Source: Symbiodinium natans
Taxonomy: Eukaryota > Sar > Dinophyceae > Suessiales > Symbiodiniaceae
Direction of reading: 5' to 3'
Assembly: GCA_905221605.1 (NCBI GenBank)
Contig: CAJNDS010002132.1
Span: 319,299 to 344,298 of the forward strand
Length of the DNA: 25,000 bases
The notes under the pieces were generated by a model. That model ran no database searches and had not been told where the DNA came from. It was given only the letters and a program-made list of their open reading frames with translations. Made by a program: the position numbers and the translations under genes. Below are positions 1 to 9,259 of this stretch, in pieces (the first letter of the stretch is position 1; the number at the start of each line of letters is the position of its first letter).

Positions 1-75
1 CGACGTGGCACGCACGTGATAAATTTGGCTCTGGGCAAGTTGTCGAAATTGGGACTAAACTGTCGGGGTGCACAC

Positions 76-174
76 AGCGAGAATGCGAGCGCCCGCGCCT
101 GAGAGCCCGCACGAAGCTCCGTAACTTCCGCCTTCAAGCCCTCGATGTTCTCTTCAAGCTTTGCCTTTGAACGG
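76..174 (-). CDS. Candidate coiled-coil exon at left edge
   Basis: After a good acceptor (TTTTCCTTAG) the minus strand reads RSKAKLEENIEGLKAEVTEL and RAGSQARALAFS, with a heptad pattern (L..NI..L..EV..L) typical of a coiled coil, up to a possible GT donor at 75. It would belong to a minus-strand gene lying mostly outside or left of the window. A second stretch, around 235-380, can be read as EALSALESSE or as an Asp-rich frame and may hold a preceding exon. The exon is too short to name. Confidence 0.3.
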
Positions 175-1183
175 CTAAGGAAAAGAAAGGATCCTCTACA
201 GCCCTTGGACTCAAGGAGTCAAGGAGGACGCTCGGAACTCTCCAAGGCACTAAGAGCTTCATCATGTCGGGATTCGGGCGCTGAAGCAGGTCCAGGATGT
301 CGTTGCCACAATCATCGCTGGCACTCACTGGCACGAAGTGCCTGAGATGAATAAGGACTCAGAGGGGATTGGAGTTTGCTCCTCCGCTGAAGCCGCTGGG
401 GCAGGCTCACGAAAGTGCAAGCTTAACGCCAGGGCACAATAGACACACCAGAGACACCAGCGTCCGCATGGCCCAGAGGACCAAGAGACGCAGATCTGGG
501 CGTCAGGCACACGAGATAAGCTTTTGACATGAGGAAAAGAGTACCAAGCCAAACAGCTGCAGCAAAGGACCTGAGGATCCTGTGACGCGAGAGTCCCTGC
601 CAACTGGCATGTCTAGGCCGCGCGAAATCCTCCCTTTGCTTCTTGACTTCGCTTCAGCAATGCTAAGTCGGAGCAGGTGTACTTAGTACACATTGCTTCC
701 CCTGCAGGTGGCCATGTGTGCCATGGCTCTATGACTCCATGACTCCAATGCACACGTATCCTACACATTGCTTGCAAGAGGGGTTGCGATCTTCAATTGC
801 AAGTAGAAGTGTAGCTATGGCATCAGCAGCAACGAAGAGTGCCCGGTAAACCCATGCCGCGCTGGCAGGTTTTTGTGCGCTCGGCCAGAAAGCAGAACCA
901 TACTGTTGGCTACGGTAGAGATCTGAGATATCTGAGACGTATGGCTACGTGTGCGCGTGCTCCATGACACAACTGGCTGTCGGACACATCCGCTGCTCGA
1001 CACCAAAATTGTTGTAAACAGTTGTCTGAACAGATTCGCCTGGCGACGCTGACAAACTTCACTCAGACTTTTCTCTGGCTTTACACATCATGAGAAGTCT
1101 TTCTCTGGGTAGCAGATGGCAGCAGAGCCTGGAGGAGGGCACAAGGCGCAATGACAAAGAACCTGCTGATATTTCGCCGCATT
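175..1183. other. Intergenic/3' region of gene A, no gene recognised
   Basis: No open frame here shows domain similarity or a convincing splice pattern, apart from the possible exon near 235-380. There is a small local repetition of ATGACTCC and CCATG words around 706-750. Gene A's stop lies just to the right. Confidence 0.4.
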
Positions 1184-2761
1184 TCACCGCTGGATGACAA
1201 GGACATCCTGGGCAATGTAGGGCGAGAAGACCGCCATCTCTGATGAGGCATCGGTCGCGCCGGAGAAGAAGGACTGCCGGCCTTTGCGAACACGGGGACC
1301 CAGGCTGCCATCCGTGTGCGTGGAGTTGTCACGTGTGTCTAGGGTCAGGAGGACACCCCCATCTCCAGGCGCAAAGTAGACGAGGGGTCCCAGGGCCGCG
1401 GCTGCGTAGAAGGCGTAAGCGGTACCTGGTGAGGTCGTGAAAAGATCCGTGGCCACCAAGTCGAAGGCACCAGTATCTACATCGTAAACCCCAATGCCGT
1501 TGGCATTCCACGGAGCACAATACACCTTCCGTCCGACTGCAGCGGCACCGTGGAAGCCGTAGTCGGCATATGTCACTTTTGCGCTGATATCAACCACCTC
1601 GAAGGTGTCGGGTCCTGGCTCGAAAGTCACGAGGTTCTTCCCCCGGTATGGGCAGAACACGGCCTTGTTCCCCACCACGACTGCGTCTGTCAACGTCGCC
1701 CCGGGTGCCAAGCCACCCGCGGGTGTGGCCTGCCTGTAGCTGGACATGCTCACGTCGAAGATGCCCACCGCCCGGCTGTTTCCCGGTGTGAAGACGACCA
1801 CGTTGCCCACTGCCACCGCGCCGTTGAACAGCTCCCGCGTGTCGGCAACGGACACGTTGCTGGAGATATCAATGCGGGTAAAGGCGTAGGGCGGCACTGC
1901 GTCAAAGATCCCAACGACTGCTTTCGCGGGGTTCGGGGCCTCGAAGTGCTTGGCCGGTGCAAAGACCACCTTGTTGCCCACAGCTGCTGCACCTCGCCAG
2001 CCGTTTGCAGGCAGGGGGCTCGGAGTGTCCAGGCTGCAATCTGTGAGGTTGAAGGTTTCCCACTGTCTTGTTGCGAGGTCCAGGATCCCAACCCGCGTGT
2101 TGTCGTAGCTCGGGTCGCAAAGCCATGCGTAGTTCGCACCTGGGGCGAACACCGCCTTCCCATTGGCTGTCACGGCCACACCTTCGAATCCGGCGCGAAG
2201 TTTGTCGGTAGCCTCCACTGCGCTGACGACTGGCAAAGGTGGTGTGGTGCTGCTGGTTGTGGTTGTGGTTGTGGTTGTGGTTGTGGTTGTGGTTGTGGTT
2301 GTGGTTGTGGTTGTGGTTGTGGTTGTGGTTGTGGTTGTGGTTGTGGTTGTGGTTGTGGTGGTGGTGGTGGTGGTGGTGGTGGTGGTGGTTGTGGTGGTGG
2401 TCGTGGTTGTGCTTGTGGTCGTGCTTGTGCTTGTGCTTGTGCTGGTGGTGGTGCTGGAGGTGGTTGTGGTGGTGGTCGTAGCGACGGCCTCAACAATGAT
2501 GGTCGCCTGCCTGCTCACGCGGTAGTCATTCACGAGAGGCGCGTCCACAATGAGTGTTCTTGCACCCTGCTGCACCGTGATGTTGACAATGATTTTGAAC
2601 TCACTGGCACTTGTGTCCAAGATCTGGATCTTGTCACCCACGCCGAACCAGCTCGCGCCACCCACGGTCAGGCGCGTAGATCCTTTGGCGAAAAGGATGT
2701 CGTCAACAGTTGTAGTTGTGGTTGCTGTGGTTGTCGTGGATGTCGTGCTGTTGGTGGCTAC
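1184..2761 (-). CDS. Gene A exon 9: Thr-rich stalk and VGNKVVFAP-type beta-propeller
   Basis: After a CGACAG acceptor comes VATNSTTS and a Thr run. A small beta domain follows (DDILFAKGSTRLTVGGASWF, GVGDKIQILD, LIVDAPLVNDYRVS), then a tract of about 90 mostly Thr residues (roughly 2500-2240) encoded by ACCACA-type repeats. The remaining 320 residues are about six to seven repeats of 45 residues: GVAVTANGKAVFAPG, GAAAVGNKVVFAPAKH, GAVAVGNVVVFTPGNSRAVG, DAVVVGNKAVFCPYRGKNLV, GAAAVGRKVYCAPWNANGIG and AAAALGPLVYFAPGDGGVLL, most followed by (V)GIFDV. They look like blades of a beta-propeller. The protein ends DVLVIQR and TGA at 1186-1184. The Thr tract would be an O-glycosylated, mucin-like stalk. 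Confidence 0.8.
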   Translation of the reverse strand, partial: VATNSTTSTTTTATTTTTVDDILFAKGSTRLTVGGASWFGVGDKIQILDTSASEFKIIVNITVQQGARTLIVDAPLVNDYRVSRQATIIVEAVATTTTTTTSSTTTSTSTSTSTTTSTTTTTTTTTTTTTTTTTTTTTTTTTTTTTTTTTTTTTTTTTTTTTTTTTTTTSSTTPPLPVVSAVEATDKLRAGFEGVAVTANGKAVFAPGANYAWLCDPSYDNTRVGILDLATRQWETFNLTDCSLDTPSPLPANGWRGAAAVGNKVVFAPAKHFEAPNPAKAVVGIFDAVPPYAFTRIDISSNVSVADTRELFNGAVAVGNVVVFTPGNSRAVGIFDVSMSSYRQATPAGGLAPGATLTDAVVVGNKAVFCPYRGKNLVTFEPGPDTFEVVDISAKVTYADYGFHGAAAVGRKVYCAPWNANGIGVYDVDTGAFDLVATDLFTTSPGTAYAFYAAAALGPLVYFAPGDGGVLLTLDTRDNSTHTDGSLGPRVRKGRQSFFSGATDASSEMAVFSPYIAQDVLVIQR

Positions 2762-4236
2762 CTGTCGCAGGGCTATGTATCAGGGTCTACCGGGTTTACC
2801 ATATCCAAACCGATCCATACCCTTCTCGTGCCTCGTAAGACATGAACGTGTAGGAATCTTGGCCGAATTGTGCCAAGAACATCCGACCCTCAAAAGGATC
2901 CCACACGGCCGTGTCGTCCGGAGCTTGCGCGGGCTGCGGGCTCATGGAATTTGAAGACCAGCGACCATCCGCCGCATCAGGAGCCCAGTGCCATGTCGCT
3001 GTCGGCGAAGAGCCTGGGACCATACCACCGAAAGCCTCGGAAGCAGCTGAATCTTGCTTCCTCGACACTTCAACTAGGGGAAGAGGGGCCACTGGCTGAA
3101 TGTCATGTCGTCTTCAGCTTTCATGCGTGCGCGTGAAGTACAGAGCTGTGCAACAGCTACACATCTTAACCTCAAGGAGCAAGGTGGGGACACGATAATA
3201 TTGAAAGAGTGGTCTGCAACCGCGATAGTGCAAACACGCCCAAACCTCCCCAACTCCATGTGTGCACGGAGCAATCAGCTCGTCACCCGTCCAAACAGCA
3301 ATGCCGAGACTTCTTTGTGGAGGAAGGGTGCCAGCAGGTGCCTGGGCGTGATGTGCAATGCGGGCACCTTCCTACCCACGAATGATGGGTACAAGTAACA
3401 GGGGCCTCGAGGACCTGCATATTCTGTGCCCGTCGATCCAGTTCTGGATTTTGTTCTGCAGGAGCCCTTCGGCGATACCGCAGTCGATGGTCACACTGCG
3501 ATGCTTTGCATTACAAGTGCAAGTGTAGGCTCAGCAGGCATGTGCCCCTTTTTATGTCTGTGACAGCTTTGTTGCTTCCGAGGTGCAAGCTGCTGCCATG
3601 CATCTTGGTCTGGGGTGTAAGCGAAAAGCTCGTTTGCATAGGAGGCCGTGCCTGCCCAGCCACCGAAAACCTGGCAGGAATGTAGGGAAGCATGGGGAAG
3701 CGATCGGTAACCAAAGGTGCCCCTAAGAAGCAACAAGACTCCGACTGTCTTCCTGAGCTCGCCACGAGCATCTTCGCCAGCTCCGATGCCCAAACTGCCG
3801 AGTGGCCAGCGCGCGGCATCGGCTGGTTCGTTGGACCTCGCAGCGTCCAGGTCTTGGAGCCCAGGTCCAGTACATAGAGCTGGTTGGTGGTGTCCACTCT
3901 TTCGTCCAGCCCACCAAACACGATCATCACCTCACCATCGGCCGCCGTTTGGCCTGCCACTGCTGAGTGCTGATAGCGCGGCCCTGGGCGCGTGCCGGAA
4001 GTTGCGGTCGCGGACCACTCGAACAAGGCGGTCTCAAGCTCCCCGATCTCTCTCAGCAGCCAAAGGTCATTTGGGGCGAAGCCTGCTTGCTTGTCGACGA
4101 GTCCTTCAAACCAACGACTCAGGTGCCAGAAACATATCGAAACTTATCGAGACTTTCTCACCCCCCGCACGCCCCCCCCCCCCCCCCCCCCCCGGTCGCC
4201 TTGTTTTTTTTCGCCCCACTCCACCGGCCACCCGCG

Positions 4237-4267
<31 letters not shown>

Positions 4268-7163
4268 ACCAAAAGAAAAAAACACATGACAGCGAGCACA
4301 CACGCATGTACGGTAAGATGCCTCCAAAGACGAGGAAGCCAGAGTCCGGCTCCGACCAGACCATGGTGTGCCACCCCCTGGGGCCTTCAAGGTCTGTTGG
4401 TAGGGTTTATAAGGGCTTTTAGGACCTTTAGGAGTTGGGGCAGTTAGGGCTGAGGGGGTGATTTGTTCAGGGTCGTGCTCTCCTTGATTCGTATAGCATG
4501 AGTAGCATGAGCGGGGTCAGCGGGGTGGAGAAGCAGGTGAGTCAGGGTGCTGCTGTTCTTAGTCCGACAGGAAGGACAACTGTAGAATCTGGGGTCTGCT
4601 TTCTCGTGCAAGAAGGTTTGAGTCTGAGTAGTCATGAGGTCGGCGACGCAGAAGCGCAGCTCTGCTTCCCACATTAACCAGGATTTTGCATGCGGGTGCC
4701 GCTCTTAGATTTTGCCGGCAGCTGAAGCCAGCATGGTGGTGACTAGTTCTGGAAATCGGAAGCACGCCTCAGGACCTGCAATTCCGCTCACGTGACACCC
4801 ACCCAAACGCAATATCCCAAGCTCACTTTTGACACGCCTGGCCCAGCCACAGCCGGTGTGACGTCGGTCCAGAAGTATGGGGGATAAAGCTGCCACACAG
4901 CCTCTGTGGCAACACCTGTCCAATAGTGGGGGCCGTTCGGTGTAGTTTGGCACTCTAAACTTGTTGATGCTGGTGATACATGGTGATGCAGCTAGGGTTC
5001 GTTGCGGCTTCGTACACATGTTCGGTCCCGGTTCCAAGTCTTAAAACATCCATTTTGCATGACATGATTCCCGCTAAAAACTCGGCTTGTGAATCGTATG
5101 TGAATCATATGTGCTAACAAGTCGGCACGAGGCGCCCGTTTCGGCGAAGCTCGCATAGTTGGCACCGTAGAGGATGCTCGGCAAGTAGGAGCGCTTGTCG
5201 CTGCGGGCGAACGCAAAGCGGTCCGTGGAGCTCGGCAAAGCCCTGACATTCTCCGTCAGGTCGATCCAACCAACCTCTTGCGCGTCTACATCTATTTTGG
5301 TTGACACACGTCGCTGTTCCTCGCAGCCCCTCTCACTCCAAATGTCAAAAAAAGCAGTCTTTTGGCACGCTGTGCGCGCTCTGGAAAAACTCGAAAACTT
5401 GAAGACATGTACAGCACAACCAATCACGGGAAATAAGCCTGACGAGGCACGGGGCCCGGCAGCGGTGCTCCGGCAACGAAGCTTGATAGGTGGTAGACTT
5501 TGCATCGGATTGCTCCAGCCGTGCTCGAGATCGTCAGAAGATCCACTCTGGACCACGCCTTCTTTTTCTTGTCCCAGAACCAACACACTTTTTTCAGCTC
5601 GGGTTTCTTGGCTTTCGACACATGTGACAGAGCTGTGAGGATCTCCCCTTGCCCGGCGCCCTCTATCAAACTGACGTTCTCATCGGAAACTGGCAGGGTG
5701 AACTCGATGGGTTCGGACAGGTTCCCGACCTCGATCGGGTTGCCATTCGCGTCCCGGAAGGTGAGCACGACGATATCGGATCCAGCATCAAGCAAAACGC
5801 CGGAGTCACTGAGATTTGATGCGTTGGCTGTGTTGGCTGTGTCGACTGTGCTTGTCGTCAATATCACTTGGCCTGTCCCAGCATTGGCCGCAATCTGCTG
5901 CAAGACGCTGCCTGGGATGGAAACGGTGCCAGAGCCTCCGGCACCTTCGATCTCGAGGGTGCCATTCTCCTCGACGGCACTGGGGTCAACCAGGGTCATG
6001 CGCAGCTGCCCCGAAGAGTTCGACGCGTTGACTTCGATGGTGGCGAGGACACCCGAGGAACCGTTCTCGCCGGAGGAGGAGCCATTGGTACCAGCAAACA
6101 ATTCTGACAAACTGGCTTGCACGAGCTCAGTGCCTGACTGCTCGACCGCGCTGATCTGATCGGCGATGGCGTCTGCCGCCGTTGGGACCCCAGTTGTTGT
6201 GGTGGTTGTTGGTGTGGCTGTCGTCGAAATGAGGGTTGTCGTCGTCGACGGTAGGGTTGTTGTCATCGCCGGCGTTGCCGTCGACGTCGTGATGGAAGTC
6301 TCCTGCAAGCTTGGATCAAGAACGAAGTCTCTGTTATAGTGACTGCAGAAACAACAGCCTTAGAAGAGCACAAAGCCCCACCAGAAGAACCTTCATTTGT
6401 GTCACGGCCTGCAGCATACGGTCCCCTGGCAATTACACTTGCCATTGCATTCCTTGAGTGTATACAGCCAATGCCTAAGACCAAAGATTTGGCATGTGAC
6501 GATTGCCATATCATGCCATATCGCAACGGAGCCTTACAGGGTTGACGCTCCCAACTCAAAGCAAACAGACTCGACACCTGAACCCCGCACCTGAGGGTAT
6601 GGTGGTGATGGCCCATAAGAACGAGGTCCAGAGCGACGGCGCCAGCGCCTAAATGAATAGCGCCCGACCTCAGCCATAGTCTTATACTTACACTGTGCTT
6701 CAGGTGTAACATGCGTGCGGAACTGACATGATATATAATCATAACCCTAATGAACGTATGCTGCACATCAACAACTTCTACTTCCAAGCACCGCGCGCTG
6801 GACCCGCCGACTTCAGCGGTGTCGCCGCCCACGTGCCTGCCAGGCCCTGGACGCAGCTCCTGCGCCGAGAGTTGCGATAAGAAAAGGCCATTCAAGAAGT
6901 TGCTGTTTTCACTTTGCTCAATGAATATTGTGTCCCTACGAACGTGAGAAATTGACACTTATTGACACATAAGTGCAGAAAGCAACGGCCTCTTCGTACC
7001 GACGGGCCACTTTGGCTTGTATCAGCACGGCGTAGTCTGTGACATTCTTGCCCAAGCAATCGGCTGTGGCTTCGTCACAAGCTCCGAGGTTATCCATCCG
7101 AGTTTGGCTTCCTTCGGCCAGCTGGACCAGCATCAACATAAGCGTAAGCATACTATGTGACAT
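1184..7163 (-). CDS. Gene A: secreted GPS-like / Kelch / Thr-rich / beta-propeller protein
   Basis: Inferred exons (minus): 7163-7000, 6309-5478, 5274-5136, 4384-4322, 4082-3766, 3670-3587, 3341-3273, 3035-2832, 2761-1184. Phases agree throughout, giving about 1,150 codons from ATG to TGA. Introns 6999, 5477 and 3765 start GT; 5135, 4321, 3586, 3272 and 2831 start GC; all end AG. The six exons from 4384 to 1184 are well supported because each junction rebuilds a Kelch motif. The link from the GPS-like exon through 5274-5136 to 4384 rests on phase and the join ETG|PRGWHT and is less sure; two neighbouring genes remain possible. With a signal peptide and no membrane helix, the product is probably exported. 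It is the next gene downstream of gene B on the same strand. Confidence 0.6.
2253..2490 (+). repeat. TTGTGG hexanucleotide array, coding on the minus strand
   Basis: About eighteen near-perfect GTTGTG units (2253-2360) pass into GTGGTG and TTGTGC/TCGTGG variants up to about 2490. On the minus strand the array encodes the Thr stalk of gene A. Every frame on both strands is open, which explains Val, Gly-Cys, Trp-Leu and Pro-Gln shadow frames. Confidence 0.95.
2832..4384 (-). CDS. Gene A exons 4-8: five Kelch blades on five small exons
   Basis: Exon 4384-4322 gives GWHTMVWSEPDSGFLVFGG. Exon 4082-3766 gives FAPNDLWLLREIGELETALF, GPRYQHSAVAG, MIVFGGLDERVDTTNQLYVL and PRAGHSAVWASELAKML. Exon 3670-3587 gives VFGGWAGTASYANELFAYTP and DQDAWQQL. 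Exon 3341-3273 gives APAGTLPPQRSLGIAVWTGD and ELI. Exon 3035-2832 gives AFGGMVPGSSPTATWHWAPD and then DDTAVWDPFEGRMFLAQFG and SYE. Introns repeatedly fall just before the FGG strand, at the same place in the blade, which suggests that blades were duplicated with their introns. Four of the five introns that follow these exons start GC. The last blade has FGQ in place of FGG. The fold should be a ligand-binding propeller. Confidence 0.75.
4172..4267 (+). repeat. Two poly-C tracts in a Kelch-region intron
   Basis: There are runs of 22 C (4172-4193) and 31 C (4237-4267) inside intron 4321-4083 of gene A. The transcribed strand product carries G runs. Confidence 0.95.
4385..5135. other. Inferred gene A intron
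   Basis: This is the proposed 751-bp GC-AG intron between exon 3 and the first Kelch exon. Near its 3' end (4396-4440) are degenerate TTTAGG/TTTTAGG words resembling decayed telomere-type repeats. A minus frame at 4674-4444 contains CPSCRTKN, but I could not tie it to a gene. Confidence 0.35.
5136..5274 (-). CDS. Gene A exon 3: candidate linker exon into the Kelch repeats
   Basis: After a CAAGAG acceptor the exon encodes VGWIDLTENVRALPSSTDRF, AFARSDKRSYLPSILYGANY and ASFAETG. Its 139 bp give phase 0 to phase 1, as needed between exon 2 and the Kelch exon at 4384. The GC donor at 5135 and the AG|GC acceptor at 4385 rebuild ETGPRGWHTMVW, a normal Kelch blade entry. The segment itself is not a clear member of any family I know; the end may be the last strand of a blade. 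Support is phase and context only. Confidence 0.4.
5478..6309 (-). CDS. Gene A exon 2: Thr-rich linker and GAIN/GPS-like domain
   Basis: The exon opens LQETSITTSTATPAM and continues with a Thr-rich linker of about 35 residues. A beta-rich domain follows with many N-glycosylation sequons (NGS, NAS, NSS, NGT, NLS, NVS). It ends CWFWDKKKKAW, then RCKVYHLSSF, which follows the GPCR-proteolysis-site pattern C.(F/W)W....W ... C...HL(T/S)(S)F. The cleavage tripeptide would be HL|S, although one of the usual four cysteine/tryptophan positions is altered. GAIN/GPS domains self-cleave in adhesion GPCRs and polycystins, but here no membrane helix follows. The donor is placed at 5477 (GTTG, repeated at the acceptor). 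An alternative donor at 5450 would add nine residues. Confidence 0.65.
6310..6999. other. Inferred first intron of gene A
   Basis: A 690-bp GT-AG intron between the signal-peptide exon and the GPS-like exon. Open frames inside it have no domain features and I treat them as non-coding. Confidence 0.45.
7000..7163 (-). CDS. Gene A exon 1: start codon and signal peptide
   Basis: ATG at 7163-7161 is followed by SHSMLTLMLMLVQLAEGSQT, a short hydrophobic signal sequence with a likely cleavage site after it. A propeptide-like segment DNLGACDEATADC follows, and then AVLIQAKVARR. An '(V/L)LIQ/LLQxK' motif after the signal is common in secreted dinoflagellate proteins, from memory. The ATG directly follows TTTTTTGTACAG, which could be a spliced-leader trans-splice acceptor, since dinoflagellate mRNAs are capped by trans-splicing. 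The exon ends at a GT donor (6999), and the acceptor before 6309 keeps phase (RR|LQETS). Confidence 0.6.
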
Positions 7164-7606
7164 CTGTACAAAAAAGATCTACACTAAGCGTGCAAGCTGG
7201 AGCCTACACCTGCACCCAGGGTGTCCATTTTCCCTCAAGCTGCCCACGCAATGCAGTTAGGGTCTTGGAAAGCTCACTCAGCACATCACAAGACTGTCCA
7301 TGAGCAATTTGCGGGCACCACCGCCATTCCACCACACGCACACCTAGTTAAAACGCTTCTGTGATTCGTGCTGCATCTCAGCGACCATCCCAACAATGTG
7401 GATGGTGTTGACATACCTTTGAAAACAGGGCGTGAATCTTCTGAGCGCAACAACAAAGGCCCGATTCACACTCACGCCCATGTTTCGCAACAAAAAAGTC
7501 GAGAAGAGAACATTATTCTTGAACCGTGTCCGTCCCTTGAGGCACATTGACATGACTGCTAGGTAGCCGTGGTTGCAGTGGAATTCGAAGGCATGGGGCC
7601 TTTGAT

Positions 7607-7952
7607 TCAAGATTTCACCACAGTCGGACAACTGAGTTCCGCATTCTTGGAAGTTTCCTCTGCAGCATTCTTCATCAAGGTTTCTTGCAGGTCTGGCCCC
7701 GAAGCCGCATCAAGGTCCTCTTGCGGGCTGGTTTTCGCTGTCAGCCCAGGACCCACAGAGTCAGTTTTCTGGTGAGGAGCACGCTTGTACGTCGCAAACT
7801 TGCTCTTGACCAGGTTTTGCCCTGGAGGCCCATACTTACTTGGGTTCTTGTGCTTTGCAAATGAGAACCTTTGTCACGCGTATCCTGGAACTGAAAAGAA
7901 GAATAGCCTCTCCACCTTTCTCGGCCAGCATCAGCATCAGCGTGTGTAACAT
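7607..7952 (-). CDS. Gene C (weak): small secreted peptide candidate
   Basis: ATG at 7952-7950 directly follows TTTGTACAG, as in gene A, and reads MLHTLMLMLAEK, very like the start of gene A. A GT donor after AAAG and an acceptor CCTCCAG keep phase into GQNLVKSKFATYKRAPHQKT, DSVGPGLTAKTSPQEDLDAA and SGPDLQETLMKNAAEETSKN, ending at a TGA at 7609-7607. This would be a small hydrophilic secreted protein of about 85 residues. An overlapping frame to 7344 gives a Cys-rich reading (CGTQLSDCGEILNQ, FHCNHGY), so the true frame is open. No family was recognised. It could be a decayed duplicate of the gene A 5' end. Confidence 0.3.
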
Positions 7953-8304
7953 CTGTACAAATGAGTTGTAGATGCCAAGGTCAAAGCGCAATATTCGACA
8001 ACGCACTAGTGGCACCAAGCACCAGCTGTTAGTTATAGCACTGGCCTGTGGATGTAAAGTGGCTATTTGACACCATCCGCCATGAACTGCTGCGACGCAG
8101 ATGTACGAACAGTGGTCCACGACACTTGCAACGGTAGAGCCTTTTGTGTGTCGGGAGGAGGGAGGCCTGCAAAAAAAAAAGCTCGCCGCTGCTGATTCCC
8201 ACACAGATGTACACTGTTGTACTTGTACCCAATTGAGCACATGGGCTGTCGCAGCAAGGTTCACATCTTGTCGTCATCTCGGGTGCTTTCTTCTCTTACC
8301 CCCG

Positions 8305-8329
8305 CCTTCACCCCCCCCTCCCCCCCCAA
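8305..8329 (+). repeat. Short C-rich tract
   Basis: CACCCCCCCCTCCCCCCCC-type tract in non-coding DNA between candidates C and D. Confidence 0.8.
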
Positions 8330-8453
8330 TGCCTTTGAAACACGGGTGGTCATGTCAACATCGAAAGCCACCAGCACAGCAGCAATTCCTGTTGCCGAGA
8401 ATATCCGTAGCACCGGATCTCCTAACAAGAGAATTCTCCGAGCTGCTTATACA

Positions 8454-9210
8454 TCAAGAGCATCGGGGTAAAGAAGCAACACCAAGATGCATCTTGCAAA
8501 ACGCCTGTAGACCGGCAAAGCAAACACTTTCTTGGCGACATCCGCGACTCGGCCGCGCTTTCGCTAGCTTTGTTCGAAGCCTCTGGCGCTGCCTGTACAA
8601 AGGAAAGTTGGCTCGTCACTTTGAACTAACGACCTCTGAAGCACCTTCAGCACCCAACAGGATCCACACGTGAGACGAGCACTCGGCTGAGATGTGGCCG
8701 GTTGTGGACAATGGACTGTGCCTGGGCGGCGAGAAGACACTCCACAATATGCACACAACTTGGGTGTAGGGCTTGAGGATGTTTCAACATGTTTCACCTT
8801 AGGTTGCACGGATTCAAGGCTGTTTCAAAATCACATGCAGCAGGGAAAGGTTTTGTTGGCTGAGCCATGGAACTTCTGCACGAAAATGATTGCCAGCTTG
8901 TCGGTGCCGAAGGTTGTGCACTCACCTCGATAGTCCTGGTGGTTTACGCTTCCTCGTTTTCTCCCGGAGTCTGTGTGCGAGAACTCGAGCTTTGTCACGG
9001 CCACCGACAGGCGCAGCTTCCAGGCTGCCCGGCTTGTTCCGCTTTACTTTGCGCGACAGAAGTGAGATGTCATCGCCATCGCCATTGTGCTCGGCTGTGC
9101 ACGCAGACTCCTCCTGATCTTTCGAGACTGGATTGCTGGGATGGAGGTGCTCGGTGGGATGGCCCTGTGTGAGCCACGCACCTGGAAAGGAACAACCTCT
9201 CGCAACAATC
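8454..9210 (-). CDS. Gene D (weak): basic, Lys/Arg-rich protein fragment
   Basis: An open stretch down to 8926 reads ...DISLLSRKVKRNKPGSLEAA, then DKARVLAHRLREKTRKRKPP and GLSR, and stops at a textbook donor (GAG|GTGAGT, intron from 8925). The acceptor TTTGTACAG before 8593 keeps phase into QRQRLRTKLAKARPSRGCRQ, ending at a TGA at 8456-8454. The same basic character on both sides of the 332-bp intron supports the join. The 5' limit is unknown; 9210 is only the approximate open-frame start. The composition suggests a nuclear or nucleic-acid-binding role, but no domain was recognised. Confidence 0.3.
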
Positions 9211-9259
9211 TGCCCCACAGCTCAACCGGTAGAAAGTCTATACTCGCCAACCCTCACAT

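Noticed and set aside
1550-2845. 431-codon plus-strand frame with a Cys-Gly repeat
   Set aside because: It is the antisense shadow of the gene A propeller exon, kept open by the TTGTGG array; the minus frame has clear repeats and a natural stop.
4444-4674. Minus-strand frame with CPSCRTKN, like a zinc-binding pair
   Set aside because: Only one Cys pair, no partner exon, and it falls inside an inferred intron.
8600-8660. Possible tRNA B-box-like word (AGTTCAAAGT)
   Set aside because: No A box, acceptor stem or cloverleaf could be drawn around it.
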